NCBI RefSeq assembly: GCF_001028175.1
Contig: NZ_AEJF01000258.1
Location: 42,358 to 106,357, forward strand
Direction of reading: 5' to 3'
Length of the DNA: 64,000 nt
Source of the DNA: Caballeronia mineralivorans PML1(12)
GTDB lineage: Bacteria; Pseudomonadota; Gammaproteobacteria; Burkholderiales; Burkholderiaceae
Part shown: piece by piece, positions 52,344 through 62,246 of the stretch
Layout of the letters: every line of letters begins with the position of its first letter
Numbering within the stretch: the stretch's first letter is position 1
The notes under the pieces: model-generated
Told to the model about the DNA's origin: nothing
The model's database searches: none
Seen by the model: only the letters and a program-made list of their open reading frames with translations
Translations under genes and position numbers: made by a program

Positions 52344-52373
52344 TCATTTCCCTACGGCGGGCCTGCAGTCAGG

Positions 52374-53111
52374 TCAGGCCCGCACCTGAATGCGATTGAC
52401 GACGCCATCGATAGCATCCAGACACCAGGCGTCCTGTTCCGCCTGCCGTCTTTCGGCTTCGGTCGCCACCCAACCTGCCAGCGTGATCCTGTGGTTTTCC
52501 ACATTGATGGTGATCTGCTCGGCGCGTACACGCTGATCGGTTTCGAGCACCAGGTGCAAGGCCTCGGAAATTTCATCGTCGCCGTCCGCCTCGGCAGGCA
52601 CCAACTCCAGCAGGTTCACCACGTCGCGGCAGCCGCCGACCCACCAGGCAGTCACACTCGCCAGGCGCCTGTGAGACAAGCTGATCACTTGCCCCGTCAA
52701 GGTCACCACACCGTCCTCGACCGTCACTTCGATGACGCCGCTGCCGTCGTTGCCTGCCTGGTCCATGGTGCCGCGCAAAACTTCGAGCTGGCCCTTGATG
52801 CGCGCGCAGATCACGCAGTTACGGAAATCCACTGCCTGCGCCAGCCGTTCGCAGATATGTGTCCGCAGCTCGCCATCACGGACCGGCGGGTTGGCGGTGA
52901 CACGCAATTGGTCGACCAGACGCGTCCCCTCGCTGTGCATCTGGGTCAACTGAAGAAGACGTTTCTTGGATGCGATATCCGGCACCTCGCCTGCCACAGT
53001 CAAGGCGCCGTCGTCGAAACTCATATGAATCGGATGATTTTGGAGCTTCAGGTGTGATTCGCGTTCGAAGGCTGCCATCACCTGCTTCAAGACCGTATCG
53101 CTGCGTTGCAT
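52374..53111 (-). CDS. Triple BON-domain protein
   Basis: A 245-residue protein of three BON domains: 1-70 (DDGALTVAGEVPDIASKKRLLQL), 78-170 (EDGVVTLTGQVISLSHRRLA) and 178-245 (ENHRITLAGWVATEAERRQAEQ). BON domains bind phospholipid or support outer-membrane and osmotic-stress proteins such as OsmY. No signal peptide is obvious, so it may be cytoplasmic. Confidence 0.85.
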   Translation of the reverse strand: MQRSDTVLKQVMAAFERESHLKLQNHPIHMSFDDGALTVAGEVPDIASKKRLLQLTQMHSEGTRLVDQLRVTANPPVRDGELRTHICERLAQAVDFRNCVICARIKGQLEVLRGTMDQAGNDGSGVIEVTVEDGVVTLTGQVISLSHRRLASVTAWWVGGCRDVVNLLELVPAEADGDDEISEALHLVLETDQRVRAEQITINVENHRITLAGWVATEAERRQAEQDAWCLDAIDGVVNRIQVRA

Positions 53112-53192
53112 GATCTGCCTCGCGCAAAGGTTGGGTGACGCAGCGCACTTTATACCGCGCTGCGCAAGCCGTGCCGCATCAGGCGGGCTAGG

Positions 53193-53681
53193 TCAGGTCG
53201 GCATACCCTGCATGCGACGGGCAAAACGTGCCCGCTCGGCTCGGTCCATCAGATCCAGGAACTGATCCGTACCCATGTGAATCAGCGCTTCGTGGTCGCC
53301 GGCCTCGAAATAGACGTCCGGTTGGCTGGCGAGACTCTCGTCAAGATAGGTGTACATGCCATAGGCGGTGCACACCGGCGGAAGCGCTCCCGCGTCGCAA
53401 TCCTTGAACAGTTCCCGCAGATCGACCTCTTTGGCCAGCATGAGGTGGTGGCGCCCAGTCTGTGCCCAAAGCTCGGATAGCCGCACGGCGTAGGTCGATG
53501 GCAGCACAGCCGCCACGTAGCCGTGCTCGTCTTCAAGAAGCACTGTCTTGGCGAGGCGGTCGCCGGGAATATGCGCAGCCGCCGCGGTTTCGATGCTGGA
53601 GTGACTGTACGGATGACGCACGATTTCGTACTGGGAGCCCTTGCTGCGCAGGCAGTCCTGGAGAGTGGCAGACATTGACAT
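53193..53681 (-). CDS. YbaK/ProX-type aminoacyl-tRNA deacylase
   Basis: A 162-residue protein with the YbaK fold: EIVRHPYSHSSIETAAAAHIPGDRLAKTVLLEDEHGYVAAVLPSTYAVRLSEL. The Lys in LAKTVLL is the conserved catalytic Lys. These proteins hydrolyse mischarged tRNA (Cys/Ala-tRNA-Pro) in trans. Single copy, standing alone. Confidence 0.9.
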   Translation of the reverse strand: MSMSATLQDCLRSKGSQYEIVRHPYSHSSIETAAAAHIPGDRLAKTVLLEDEHGYVAAVLPSTYAVRLSELWAQTGRHHLMLAKEVDLRELFKDCDAGALPPVCTAYGMYTYLDESLASQPDVYFEAGDHEALIHMGTDQFLDLMDRAERARFARRMQGMPT

Positions 53682-53909
53682 GACGCACCTCCTCTGGGGG
53701 GAAGGAAACGGGAGATTGTTGCGCGCGATTCTTTAAGGATAGTTCGCTTTCGCTCGCGTGTGAAAAACATGCTGACGGCAGCGCGGCGATTGCGCGGGCG
53801 TGACGCCGCTGCCACGAGCGTACCCGCGAATGGGACGATTACCCCGTATGGCACACGGGTCCGTTTTCGCCAATAATGGCCCCACATCCATTACTGGACG
53901 AGGGCGACG

Positions 53910-55961
53910 ATGCGCTACGGCCCCGACTCTATCCGGACCATCGCCCTTCTCGGGCATGCCGGGTGCGGCAAGACCTCGCTTGTCGAAGCGCTGCTGCATC
54001 AAGGCGGCGCGCTCCATACGGCCGGCAGCGTGGAGCGCGGCACCACGGTCTGCGATTTCGACCCGCTCGAGCGCAAATATCAGCACTCGCTGAGCTCCGC
54101 CGTCACCCACCTGCACTACCGGGATACACGCATCTATCTGCTGGATACGCCGGGCTATCCGGACTTCTCCGGGCTGTCGATCGGTGCCCTGCCCGCTGTG
54201 GAGACTGCCGCCATCGTCATCAATGCGCAGACCGGCATCGAAATAACCACCCGGCGCATGATGGCGTGGGCGGGCGAGCGCAAGCTCTGCAGAATGATCA
54301 TCGTGAACGGTATTGATGGAGAAAAGGTCGACCTTGCGGGCCTGTTGACGCAAATTCAGGAGACCTTCGGCACGGGATGTCTGCCGATTAACCTGCCGGC
54401 GCAGCGCGGCCGCCAGGTGGTGGATTGCTTTTTCAACCCTGCGGGCGACGCCGATATCCTGTCGGTTGCGGCGGTGCACAATGCGCTGGTCGATCAAGTG
54501 GTCGAGATCGATCCGGTGTTGATGGAGCTTTACCTGGAGCAAGGCGAGGCCATCAGCCCGGAGCAGTTGCACGAGCCCTTCGAGCGGGCGCTGCGCGAGG
54601 GTCATCTGGTGCCGATCTGCTTCACGTCGGCGATCAACGGCACCGGCATCGCGGAATTGCTCGACGTGTTCGTCCGGCTCCTGCCCAGTCCCTTGGAAGG
54701 CAACCCGCCGCTCTTCTACCGCGACGCCGGCGGGCGCGAGGAAACCGTGCGCGCCGAACCGGTCGCCGACAAGCACGTATTGGCTCACGCCTTCAAGATC
54801 GTCATGGACCCTTACATCGGCAAGATGGCCGTGTTTCGCATCCATCAGGGCACGGTCCGGCGCGATAGCCAGCTCTATATCGGTGACGCTCGCCAGCCGT
54901 TCAAGGTCGCCCATCTGATGATGCTGCAGGGCAAGGAGCACGTGGACGTCAGCCAGGCAGGTCCAGGCGATATCTGCGCCACGGCCAAGGTCGACGAGAT
55001 CGGTTTCGATGCCGTGCTGCATGACGCTCCCGAGGACGGCAACATTCACCTGAGCCCGCTCGACTTTCCCACGCCCATCTACGGCCTGGCTATCGAGCCG
55101 GCGCGCCGGGGCAACGAACAACGCCTCTGGGAGATATTGCAAAAGTTGACTGCGGAAGACCCGTGCCTGCGCGTCGAACACCCGGTCGGCACCAACGAGA
55201 CGGTGGTGCGAGGCTTGGGCGAGTTGCACCTGCGCCACATGCTGGAGCGGTTGTCCGAGCAGTACAAGCTCGAAGTGGTGACGCGGCCACCGAAGATCGC
55301 CTATCGAGAGACCATCGGTGCGGGGGCCGAGGGGCATTATCGCCACAAGAAGCAAACCGGCGGCGCCGGGCAATTCGGCGAAGTGATGCTGCGCGTGGAG
55401 CCACTGCCGCGAGGCGCCGGTTTCGAGTTTGTCGATGCCGTCAAGGGCGGCGCCATCCCTGGACAGTTCATTCCCGCTGTGGAAAAAGGCGTCCTCCAGG
55501 TCATCGCGAGCGGGCCGCTCGCCGGCTTCCCGATGCAGGACGTGCGAGTCACCGTCTTCGACGGCAAGAGTCATTCAGTCGACTCAAAGGAAGTCGCATT
55601 CGTCACCGCCGGGCGCAAGGCCTTCATCGATGCGGTGCTGAAAGCCCAGCCAATTGTGCTCGAGCCAATCGTGGACATCGAGGTGATGACGCCGGAAGCG
55701 GCGATGGGTGACATCATCGGCGACCTGTCCGCCAAGCGTGGGCAAGTGCATGGTACGCGCACGGCCGCCGGCAACGCCATGGTCGTCGCGGGGAAGGTGC
55801 CGCTGTCCGAACTCAACGACTATCAGTCGCGTCTGAACGCCATCGCTGGCGGACATGGCAATTACAACATCCAGCTCAGCCACTATGATCCCGTGCCCCC
55901 CGCTCAGCAGGAGCGCATGGCGTCGCAGCACAAAAACCATTGCGACAGCGCGGCGACGTGA
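53910..55961 (+). CDS. Elongation factor G-like translational GTPase
   Basis: A 683-residue protein of EF-G domain layout: GTPase domain (P-loop GHAGCGKT 15-22, switch I ERGTTVCDFDPLERKYQHSL, DTPGYPDF 79-86), beta barrel (about 280-380), then domains III-V (LGELHLRHMLERL, KKQTGGAGQFGEV, RVTVFDGKSHSVDS, LSAKRGQVHG). The G4 motif reads NGID (133-136) instead of NKxD, and switch I differs from RGITI, marking the EF-G-like subfamily rather than canonical FusA. Role is not established; a specialised translation or ribosome-recycling function is possible. It is divergent from the YbaK gene. Confidence 0.9.
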   Translation: MRYGPDSIRTIALLGHAGCGKTSLVEALLHQGGALHTAGSVERGTTVCDFDPLERKYQHSLSSAVTHLHYRDTRIYLLDTPGYPDFSGLSIGALPAVETAAIVINAQTGIEITTRRMMAWAGERKLCRMIIVNGIDGEKVDLAGLLTQIQETFGTGCLPINLPAQRGRQVVDCFFNPAGDADILSVAAVHNALVDQVVEIDPVLMELYLEQGEAISPEQLHEPFERALREGHLVPICFTSAINGTGIAELLDVFVRLLPSPLEGNPPLFYRDAGGREETVRAEPVADKHVLAHAFKIVMDPYIGKMAVFRIHQGTVRRDSQLYIGDARQPFKVAHLMMLQGKEHVDVSQAGPGDICATAKVDEIGFDAVLHDAPEDGNIHLSPLDFPTPIYGLAIEPARRGNEQRLWEILQKLTAEDPCLRVEHPVGTNETVVRGLGELHLRHMLERLSEQYKLEVVTRPPKIAYRETIGAGAEGHYRHKKQTGGAGQFGEVMLRVEPLPRGAGFEFVDAVKGGAIPGQFIPAVEKGVLQVIASGPLAGFPMQDVRVTVFDGKSHSVDSKEVAFVTAGRKAFIDAVLKAQPIVLEPIVDIEVMTPEAAMGDIIGDLSAKRGQVHGTRTAAGNAMVVAGKVPLSELNDYQSRLNAIAGGHGNYNIQLSHYDPVPPAQQERMASQHKNHCDSAAT

Positions 55962-56100
55962 GTGGCGTGCCGCTCGCGTAATCGGGATTGCTCCTTATCC
56001 GCTGGAAATATTCAACACTGTCTCGATTCTAATTCCTGTGATGTACCGAACTCAGTCTTCATGGCTCCAGCCCAAAACCGTCTAACTTTGCGAGGCCAGT

Positions 56101-57921
56101 TCAGTGAGCAGTGACGGAGCCATCCTGGATGCACAGGCGCACGACAGAACCGGAGCTCGCCTCGCTTTCTATATGCAGTTGTGCATCGATCAATCGGGCG
56201 CGTTCGGCCATACCCTGCAAGCCATACGAGTACCCGGCCCGGGCGGCGGCCATATCGAAGCCTCGTCCGTTGTCGCTGATGATCAACTCGATGCCAGCTT
56301 CGGTGTTGGCGAGCGTCACATCCACACGCGACGCGTTGGCATGGCGAGCCACATTGGTCAGCGACTCCTGCACGATACGAAATATCGCGGTCGCGCGGGC
56401 ATCGGCCAGGTGCGGCTCAGCGCCTTCGCGATGGAAATGGCAGACAATTTGAGCGTGGCGGCTGAAATCCTCGGCGAGCCACTCCAGGGCGGATGCGAGG
56501 CCGAAATTCAGTGCGGCCGGCCGCAGGTGGCTGACCACGTTGCGCACGATCTGGATGGTTTTCTCGACCAGTTCGCGCATCTCTTCGACTTTTTGCATGG
56601 CAGCCGAACCGGCCGCGAGTTGCATCCTCAGCAAGGACACGTCCATTTTCAGTGCTGTGAGCAACTGGCCTAGTTCATCGTGAATTTCCATCGCGATGTG
56701 CTTCCTCTCCTCCTCGCGAATCGCCTCGAGATGCGCCGATAGTTGCTGTAGCCGTTCGCGCGAGGCCAGCAGTTCGAGCTCCGTCCGTTTGCGCTCGCTC
56801 ACTTCCAGTTCGAGCTGGTCGCGATGACGGCGCAAGTTCTCGACTGCATGCTTGCGAGCAGTCACGTCGGTGAGCAACCCTTCGAGACACCGCGGGCTGC
56901 CGTCGTCGCCAGCGCGGCCACGCGCATTCAACTGGACCCAGATCGGATTGCCGTCGAGGCGGTTTAACTGCAGCTCGAGCCCGGCGATTTCACCCTGCAC
57001 GCTGAGGAGATCAAACAGGGCCCCAGTTTGCATCGGTGAAAATGGCCGCTTGCCGGGGTCGCTGACCGCTGCCGCAATCAGGTCCGTCGCAGCGTCATAT
57101 CCGAGCAACTGCGCCATCGCCGGGTTGGCTTCGTTCAGGTGTCCGCTGCGATCGAGCATGAAGATGCCTTCGAGAGAATTCTCCACGATGCTCCGGTACT
57201 TTCTCTCGCTCTCGCGCAGGCTCTCGGTCGACACGCGCAGCCGCTCCGCCATGGCGTTCACACGCGTGGCGAGGCGCCCCAGCTCGTCGCCGGATTCCAC
57301 GGCGCAGCGAGCGTCGAAGTCACCGTCCGCGATCCGGTCGACCATTTCCTCGAGCCGGTTAATCGGGCTACCCACCATCCGCTTGAGCAGCAGGAAGGTC
57401 GCCGCGTAGAGTGCAGCGACGACGAGCGCCACCATGGCAAGGATGGCCCGGCGGGCGCCACTGATGGCCCGCTCGGCCACCGCCTTCGTGAGAACGACGC
57501 GGATCTCGCCAATTTTCTCCCGTGGAGCGTCGCCTGGAGGGTCATATTCGATCGACCTGATCCGTACCACGCTATCAGCCGGGTCAAGGTGTTGATCGCC
57601 CTTCGCGTTAGACACGATGCCGTAGCCCACTGCCGTGACCGTGAATTGCGCCACTTCGGGATTGGGCGCGAGCGCCGCAAGCTGGCTGTCGATTGCGCCG
57701 CGATCAACGTTCCATAACGGCTGTGCGAGCGAGTGGCTGTACAGGTCGGCTATCCGTGTGGCGCGTTCCTCCAGTTCCACGAGCCGGCGCTCACGCGAGT
57801 GTCCAATCAGAAAATACGTGGAAGTACCGGCCACTAGCGCGACGAGCACAACGAGCGCGAGCATCAGCTTGGTGTGCAGGCTGAGCGAGCGTAGCGTGAG
57901 TCGTGGAGGCAAACGCATCAC
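56101..57921 (-). CDS. Sensor histidine kinase (NarX/NreB type)
   Basis: A 606-residue kinase: transmembrane helices about 18-39 and 160-180, periplasmic sensor between, HAMP (181-235), PAS (240-355), coiled coil, HisKA_3 dimerisation domain with MEIHDELGQ (His414), and HATPase (about 505-600; ISDNGRGFD, YGLQGMAERA). The reaction is autophosphorylation for a NarL-type response regulator, but none is encoded nearby. Its ATG overlaps the stop of the upstream binding-protein gene by four bases (ATGA), so signal input from that protein is likely. Confidence 0.92.
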   Translation of the reverse strand: MMRLPPRLTLRSLSLHTKLMLALVVLVALVAGTSTYFLIGHSRERRLVELEERATRIADLYSHSLAQPLWNVDRGAIDSQLAALAPNPEVAQFTVTAVGYGIVSNAKGDQHLDPADSVVRIRSIEYDPPGDAPREKIGEIRVVLTKAVAERAISGARRAILAMVALVVAALYAATFLLLKRMVGSPINRLEEMVDRIADGDFDARCAVESGDELGRLATRVNAMAERLRVSTESLRESERKYRSIVENSLEGIFMLDRSGHLNEANPAMAQLLGYDAATDLIAAAVSDPGKRPFSPMQTGALFDLLSVQGEIAGLELQLNRLDGNPIWVQLNARGRAGDDGSPRCLEGLLTDVTARKHAVENLRRHRDQLELEVSERKRTELELLASRERLQQLSAHLEAIREEERKHIAMEIHDELGQLLTALKMDVSLLRMQLAAGSAAMQKVEEMRELVEKTIQIVRNVVSHLRPAALNFGLASALEWLAEDFSRHAQIVCHFHREGAEPHLADARATAIFRIVQESLTNVARHANASRVDVTLANTEAGIELIISDNGRGFDMAAARAGYSYGLQGMAERARLIDAQLHIESEASSGSVVRLCIQDGSVTAH

Positions 57922-59027
57922 GAAACCTCCGGCCTGGTGTTCAGGATATGTTTCAGACCGAAGTCGTAGGGACCAAGGCTTGGATGCATGTATTTCGAGT
58001 ACGGGCCAAAGTCGAGTGTGTGCTCGCCGCTGAACACGACTTCGTTGTATCGAGCGACATTGTCACGATGGATGACGCTCAGGTAGTCGAGTTTCTGGCA
58101 AGCGCCTCCGTACGCAGCAAAGTCCATGCCGTGATGGTAGTCATGCAGCAGAACCATGGCCCAGGCACCGATGAAATAGTCGCCCGCCACCATGGCCGCG
58201 AGACCATCATCCGCTACACGGGCCAGCGCCTCCGGCAACGCCCCCATTCCTCCCACCAGAATGTGGGCGTTGCGCGCCTTGACTCCGCTCAACGCCCCGA
58301 GCGTCATCGAATCGTTCGCCGCCCAGATCACATTGGCTTGCGGATAGCGCGCAAGCAGCACGCGTGCCTTTTGATCGCTGTCGGCGTAGCTCCAGTCGCT
58401 GAAGACCAGTTGGCAGGTGCGCGCATCCGGCACCTTGGACAGGAACGCCTCGACGCCGGCGGCACGCTCCAGCGAGACGGGCGTATTGGGGTCGCCTGTA
58501 ATCCCGATCACCCTCACCCCGCCTGACCCAAACCTGTGGCACAAATATTCCATCAGGCGGTACCCTCCGCGCGCGGCGTTTGCCGTCGCCGTGCCGATCC
58601 AGTTCGGGATCACCTCCCGTTCGTTACCGACTACGCGGCGCTGGGCAGGCGTAAGGTCATTGTGGATGAGCAGCACTTTTGCAGGCGAACGCGCCAGCGT
58701 CTTCAGCATCTGCTCGGCGGCCATCTTCTCGTTGACGATCACCACGTAGTCCGGCGCTTCGGCACGCCGTGCGACTTCCTCAGCCTGACGCAACATCAAC
58801 AGGTGGTCACGTTCCGCGTACAGGACTTCCAGTTGTATGCCGAAGGTCTTTGCTGCGACAGCCATGAATCGCGATACCAGTTGCCATTGCTGACCCGTGC
58901 CGCGTTCGACAGCTTCTCCGGGGTTAAGGAACACCACGTGAGGCGACTGTGTGGATGCGAAAGCGGAGTCCGTCATGCATAGCAGGCCAGCATGCATGCA
59001 CGCACGCAGTGCTTCTCTACGATTCAT
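57918..59027 (-). CDS. Periplasmic sugar-binding-type protein (probable sensor partner)
   Basis: About 369 residues with a signal peptide (MNRREALRACMHAGLLCM, then AFAS), then the type I periplasmic-binding fold: HVVFLNPGEAVERGTGQQWQLVSRFMAVAAKTFG, VVIVNEKMAAEQML, VRVIGITGDPNTPVSLERAAGVEAFLS, ANVIWAANDSMTLGAL. It resembles ABC-type sugar receptors and the TorT/LuxP-type sensory partners, but no permease is nearby. Translational coupling to a membrane histidine kinase points to a receptor that feeds the kinase. Start at 59027; the frame is open to 59084. Confidence 0.85.
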   Translation of the reverse strand: MNRREALRACMHAGLLCMTDSAFASTQSPHVVFLNPGEAVERGTGQQWQLVSRFMAVAAKTFGIQLEVLYAERDHLLMLRQAEEVARRAEAPDYVVIVNEKMAAEQMLKTLARSPAKVLLIHNDLTPAQRRVVGNEREVIPNWIGTATANAARGGYRLMEYLCHRFGSGGVRVIGITGDPNTPVSLERAAGVEAFLSKVPDARTCQLVFSDWSYADSDQKARVLLARYPQANVIWAANDSMTLGALSGVKARNAHILVGGMGALPEALARVADDGLAAMVAGDYFIGAWAMVLLHDYHHGMDFAAYGGACQKLDYLSVIHRDNVARYNEVVFSGEHTLDFGPYSKYMHPSLGPYDFGLKHILNTRPEVS

Positions 59028-59285
59028 AAGACGATTCACCCGGTTGCTGCTAACGCGCTTGGTACTCGTCGTGCGGTCGGACACGATTGCTCGACGGGAA
59101 GGTAATCGCTCATTTTACTTATTGCGGTCCCGTTGCCAATATTTACCCGGCGGGACCGCGATTATTGGGGATTTTTTGCCCATTGACGCGAATCGAACCG
59201 GGCATACCCTCTGCCTGTCGGTAACCTGGCAAATGCACACGGGGGTGCAGTTGACGCTTCCTGGAAGGTACAAGACACATGGGTG

Positions 59286-62246
59286 TCACGTGTCGAGGTA
59301 CCGCTCCACAAGCTTAAGGATGGCCTTGGACTGATACCCCTGTGCCAGCAAGTGGAGCCGGTCGGCGAAGGGGCGGTAGCATTCGTCGAGCCCTGCTGCC
59401 CACCGCGCAATGTCGCGCATGTTTCCCATCCGGGCCAGGTGGTGCAGGAGTTCCAGATCCTGCGGGGGCGGCGCAACCAGCGCCGCGCCCTCCTCACCCG
59501 CCACATGGGGCACTCCTTTCGGCTCGTAAGTCAGGCTGACTTTCAAGAGCCTGGCGATCTGTCGAAAGAACTTGTCCAGATCGATTGGTTTCGGAAGGAA
59601 TGCGTTCACCCCGGCCGCCAGACTCTTCTCCTCGTCACTGCTGGCCGTGCGAGCCGACATCGCAATGATCGGCACTTCCTCGAGGCCCGGTAGTTGCCGC
59701 AGGCGACGCGTGGCTTCCAGACCGTCCATCTCCCGCATGACGATGTCCATCAATATCAAGTCCGGCCGTACGGTTTGGGCCTTCTCCTGTGCCTCACGGC
59801 CGTCGACTGCCTCGACTACGTCGAAGCCGAACTTGCTCAGCATGTCGAGCGCCATCACACGATTCGCCGCCACGTCATCGACCACCAGGATCTTCTTGCG
59901 CGGACCCGCGTAGCCGATCACATTCCGTTCGCATGGCGCCACGGTCTCGATCTTGACCGGTATCTCCTCCAGTTCAAACCAGAAGGTGCTGCCAACGCCG
60001 ACCTGGCTCGTGACGTGGATATCACTGCCCATCAACCGCACGAAACTTCGGCTGATGGCCAACCCCAAACCGGTACCCCCGAGCCAGCGGCGCGGGTTGT
60101 TCACCTGCTCGAAGGGCTGAAAGATGACCTCCCACTGGTCGGCGCTCACGCCGATCCCGGTGTCCTGCACCTCGAAGCGCAGCCGGCTGGGGGGCGAAAA
60201 GCGCACCCGCAGGCTCACCTGGCCAAAGTCGGTGAACTTGACCGCGTTCGCCAGAACGTTCAAGAGGACCTGGCGCAGTTTGCCCTCGTCGGCACGAATT
60301 CCGCGAGGCAGGTCCGGCGCCAGGTCGCAGATAAAGTTAAGGCCCTTCTGTTCCGCTGTAACGTTGATGATTTCCGCAATGTTTCGTAAGAATTGCGGCA
60401 GCGCGATGTCGGTGAGGTTGAGGTCCGCCTTGCTTGCTTCAATCTTGGCGAAATCCAGAATATCGTTGATGAGCGTGAGCAGATGTTCGCCACTCTGCTG
60501 GATCACACTCAGGCCTTCGATCTCACGTTCGCCCAAGGTCTTGTTGCGTTTCAGGATCTGGGCGTAGCCCAGAATACTGTTCAGCGGCGTGCGTAATTCG
60601 TGGCTCATGTTGGCCAGGAATTCATTCTTCGCCCGATTGGCGGTTTCGGCAACCCGCCGTGCCTCCCGTTCCGCCTCGGCGCGCTTGCGCTCCGTAACGT
60701 CCATCGTCGTACCGATATATTCCGCGATGTCGCCCGAGTCCGAAGCGACGGCACGACCGACTGCCTGCAGGTGCTTGATTGCCCCGCCGGTGAGAACGAT
60801 CCGGAACTCGACGTCGAAACCGCTGCAGGTCTGCCGCGCGGTCATGAGTTCACCCAGCACGCGCGACCGGTCCTGCGGATGGACGCGTTCCAGGAACAAT
60901 TCGAACGTCGCGGCGGTTGTTGCACGATCGACCTCGAAGATTCGGTAATTTTCGTCCGACCAGACGAGCTCGCCGGACGCGAGGCGCCATAGCCAACTGC
61001 CGGTGTGGCTGATCCGTTGCCCTTCTGCGAGAAACGCTTCACTACGGCGCAACTCGTCTTCCGCACGCCGGCGATCGGTCATGTCGTGCGTCACTGCAAG
61101 CACGCACGGCCGGTCGCCGACCCTCACCAGCACGGCGGAGGTCGCACCCAGGCGACGTTCGCCCGTGCGCGTACGCAAGTGAAATTCGCCCGAGCAGACT
61201 ATGCCGTCTTCCTTCAGGCCATCGAGCATTCGCTCGTACTTGTCGCCTTCGTCGACCAGATGCAGGTCGGCCGCTGTTTTGCCAAGCACCTCCGCCGGTG
61301 CATAGCCGAGAAGACGTGTGAAGCCGGCGTTGATCTCGATATAGCGGCGATCAGCCAGGTCGCGCAGGCTGATCGCGTCAGGCGTTGCGTGGATCATCCG
61401 CGCGTATTTTTCTTCGGACTGCCGCAATTCCTCCTGCGCACGTTTGCGCGGCGTGATGTCCTCGCACACAACCAGGACGATCGGCGCGGCGTCGTCTCGC
61501 TGTACCGCCCTGGCGGTTTCGCGCACCCACAACACCCTGCCATCCTTACGAACCTTGCGAAGCTCCCAGCTCATCGGCCGGCCGATCTGTTCGAGGCAGT
61601 CGGCAACGTTGCGTTGAACGTTCTGCCGGTCGGTCTCATAAAAAATCTTCAGTACGGAATCGCCGACCAGTTCTTCGACGGTGTAGCCGAGTTGCTCGGC
61701 ACCCAGTTTGTTCACGTGCAGAATCGTGCCGGCCGCATCGACCATGAAGTACATAATCGGATTATTGTCGAAGACCGCGCGCCATTGCGCCTCGCTTTTT
61801 CGCAATGTGGTTTCGGTGCGCTTTAGTTCGTTGTACTGCTCGCGCCACGCACTCAACGATAACTGTGTCCCAATCTTCAGGAGCAACTCCGCAACCTGCA
61901 CCGGTTCGTTCAGCCAATCGGCCGCGCCAATGGCATAAGCTTCGGCCGCCGCGACGGCGTGGCTTCCACGCGCGATGAATATGACTGGAATATCGGAGGT
62001 GTGCGGGTTGGATTTCAGCCTGCGGCAAATGTCGAATCCGCCGGGTCGCGGCGAGCTCACACCGAGCAAGATGAGCCGAGGCTGCTCCGAGTCGGCGCGT
62101 CGCAGCACCTCTCCCGCGTCATCAACCGCCATGACGTTGACGCCGCGTGCGCGCAGACCCTCGATTGCCTCGACCCACTCGTCAGAGGTGTGGCCGGCGA
62201 TCAGGACCGTGCTATCCGGTTGGAGGTCCCAGGGATGTTCGTTCAC
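59286..62246 (-). CDS. Hybrid sensor histidine kinase (REC-PAS-PAS-PAS-HK-REC)
   Basis: A 986-residue soluble hybrid kinase. Domains: N-terminal receiver-like (10-130) in which the phospho-acceptor position is Gly62 (LILLGVSSPRPGGFD) and so is dead; PAS at about 150-265, 275-390 and 405-520; HisKA (NMSHELRTPLN, His549); HATPase to about 770; a receiver with intact Asp834 (LILMDIVM). The last 80 residues contain DLELLHHLARMGNMRDIARWAAGLDECYRPF, with no output domain. It probably relays signal to a separate phosphotransfer protein or regulator. Confidence 0.92.
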   Translation of the reverse strand: MNEHPWDLQPDSTVLIAGHTSDEWVEAIEGLRARGVNVMAVDDAGEVLRRADSEQPRLILLGVSSPRPGGFDICRRLKSNPHTSDIPVIFIARGSHAVAAAEAYAIGAADWLNEPVQVAELLLKIGTQLSLSAWREQYNELKRTETTLRKSEAQWRAVFDNNPIMYFMVDAAGTILHVNKLGAEQLGYTVEELVGDSVLKIFYETDRQNVQRNVADCLEQIGRPMSWELRKVRKDGRVLWVRETARAVQRDDAAPIVLVVCEDITPRKRAQEELRQSEEKYARMIHATPDAISLRDLADRRYIEINAGFTRLLGYAPAEVLGKTAADLHLVDEGDKYERMLDGLKEDGIVCSGEFHLRTRTGERRLGATSAVLVRVGDRPCVLAVTHDMTDRRRAEDELRRSEAFLAEGQRISHTGSWLWRLASGELVWSDENYRIFEVDRATTAATFELFLERVHPQDRSRVLGELMTARQTCSGFDVEFRIVLTGGAIKHLQAVGRAVASDSGDIAEYIGTTMDVTERKRAEAEREARRVAETANRAKNEFLANMSHELRTPLNSILGYAQILKRNKTLGEREIEGLSVIQQSGEHLLTLINDILDFAKIEASKADLNLTDIALPQFLRNIAEIINVTAEQKGLNFICDLAPDLPRGIRADEGKLRQVLLNVLANAVKFTDFGQVSLRVRFSPPSRLRFEVQDTGIGVSADQWEVIFQPFEQVNNPRRWLGGTGLGLAISRSFVRLMGSDIHVTSQVGVGSTFWFELEEIPVKIETVAPCERNVIGYAGPRKKILVVDDVAANRVMALDMLSKFGFDVVEAVDGREAQEKAQTVRPDLILMDIVMREMDGLEATRRLRQLPGLEEVPIIAMSARTASSDEEKSLAAGVNAFLPKPIDLDKFFRQIARLLKVSLTYEPKGVPHVAGEEGAALVAPPPQDLELLHHLARMGNMRDIARWAAGLDECYRPFADRLHLLAQGYQSKAILKLVERYLDT

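Noticed and set aside
53733..55574. 613-codon open frame on the minus strand
   Set aside because: It is antisense to the EF-G-like gene, whose motifs are unmistakable. The long frame comes from GC-rich codon bias; its product has no domain.
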